Origin: Paracholeplasma manati
GTDB lineage: Bacteria > Bacillota_I > Bacilli_A > Acholeplasmatales > UBA5453
DNA length: 64,000 nucleotides
Assembly: GCF_025742995.1 (NCBI RefSeq)
Contig: NZ_JAOVQM010000002.1
Location: forward strand, 394,112-458,111
Direction of reading: 5' to 3'
Each line of letters opens with the position of its first letter. Position 1 is the stretch's first letter. Below the pieces are notes generated by a model. The model was not told the origin of the DNA and ran no database searches. It saw only the letters and a program-made list of their open reading frames with translations. Positions 63,922-64,000 of the stretch are shown here, piece after piece. Made by a program: the position numbers and the translations under genes.

Positions 63922-64000
63922 TTATAACTGAAATGCTAACTTATACTTTCTAAACCCTTCTTTGTTGATATTGATCGCTGCGTTATGATCTCTATCCAAA
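63922..64000 (-). CDS. tnpB: TnpB RNA-guided nuclease, C-terminal fragment
   Basis: Reading leftward, the last 25 codons give L-D-R-D-H-N-A-A-I-N-I-N-K-E-G then a basic end and TAA at 63922-63924. D-R-D-x-N-A-A is the RuvC-III motif of TnpB (OrfB of IS605), so the catalytic Asp of this part is intact. The rest lies beyond the window. TnpB is a transposon-encoded RNA-guided DNA nuclease that keeps the element at its site. Confidence 0.85.
   Translation of the reverse strand, partial: LDRDHNAAININKEGFRKYKLAFQL

Larger units (their letters stand above)
63818..64000 (-). mobile_element. Right end of an IS200/IS605-family element with TnpB
   Basis: The stretch from GTGAAC (63818) holds the right-end hairpin region and the 3' end of a tnpB gene on the minus strand. 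The left end is outside the window. The boundary is inferred from the usual right-end motif (minus strand ending in GTAGTTCAC). Confidence 0.75.

Overview
The window reads as a chromosome segment of a low-GC, wall-less relative of Bacillus, most likely an Acholeplasma-like mollicute (Acholeplasmatales). Three things point there. UGA works as a stop codon (for example at the ends of der, mutL and yqeH), which excludes the Mycoplasma code. Long gene blocks keep Bacillus subtilis order, but the wall and spore genes expected inside them (mltG, pbpX, cotE, spoIVA) are missing. Several lipobox lipoproteins and ECF/ferrous-era style transport parts are present, yet no murein gene is seen. No rRNA, tRNA, CRISPR array or replication origin was found. 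Genus is an inference.

Layout. 1-1.4 kb: end of a Gfo/Idh/MocA oxidoreductase and a GNAT acetyltransferase. 1.5-6.8 kb, minus strand: LemA plus TPM lipoprotein, a GH13 glycosidase and gpmI; cre-like boxes lie upstream of the last two. 7-11.5 kb: tandem DUF3137 proteins, an FMN riboswitch with its riboflavin transporter, and enolase. 11.5-18.5 kb: a lipoprotein, then rnr-smpB-patatin-PAP2-CotH. 18.5-25.9 kb: alanine T-box, alaS, ruvX, a DUF1292 gene, trmR, the trhP1/trhP2 tRNA-hydroxylation pair, a YgjP-type metallopeptidase and greA. 25.9-33.5 kb: yqeG, yqeH, yqeK, rsfS, yqeM, comEA, comEC, holA, a DEDDh exonuclease and rpsT. 33.6-47.4 kb: pgsA, recA, rny, ymdB, miaB, ymcA, a large novel membrane protein, mutS, mutL, miaA. 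47.4-54.7 kb: aroK, aroQ, efp, rluB-type synthase, cmk, rpsA, der, gpsA, hup. 54.8-57.6 kb: ankyrin protein, CPBP protease, KtrA-like protein. 57.7-63.7 kb: a five-gene operon of rdgB, a phosphodiesterase, a choline-kinase-like gene, a 1000-residue protein with degenerate GGDEF and EAL domains, and a HEPN-like protein. From about 63.8 kb to the window end: the 3' end of an IS200/IS605-type TnpB element with its right-end RNA region.

Most genes serve information processing: tRNA modification (miaA, miaB, trhP, trmR), ribosome assembly and silencing (der, yqeH, rsfS, rpsA, rpsT), RNA decay (rnr, rny), repair and DNA uptake (recA, mutSL, ruvX, comEA/comEC). The least ordinary parts are the degenerate c-di-GMP-type protein with its HEPN-like partner, the repeat-bearing membrane protein in the cotE slot, an EF-P whose loop tip is Asn, cre-like sites at carbohydrate genes, and the TnpB/omega-RNA end. 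No gene-free stretch exceeds about 265 bases, and the longest ones hold the T-box, the FMN riboswitch and the transposon end.
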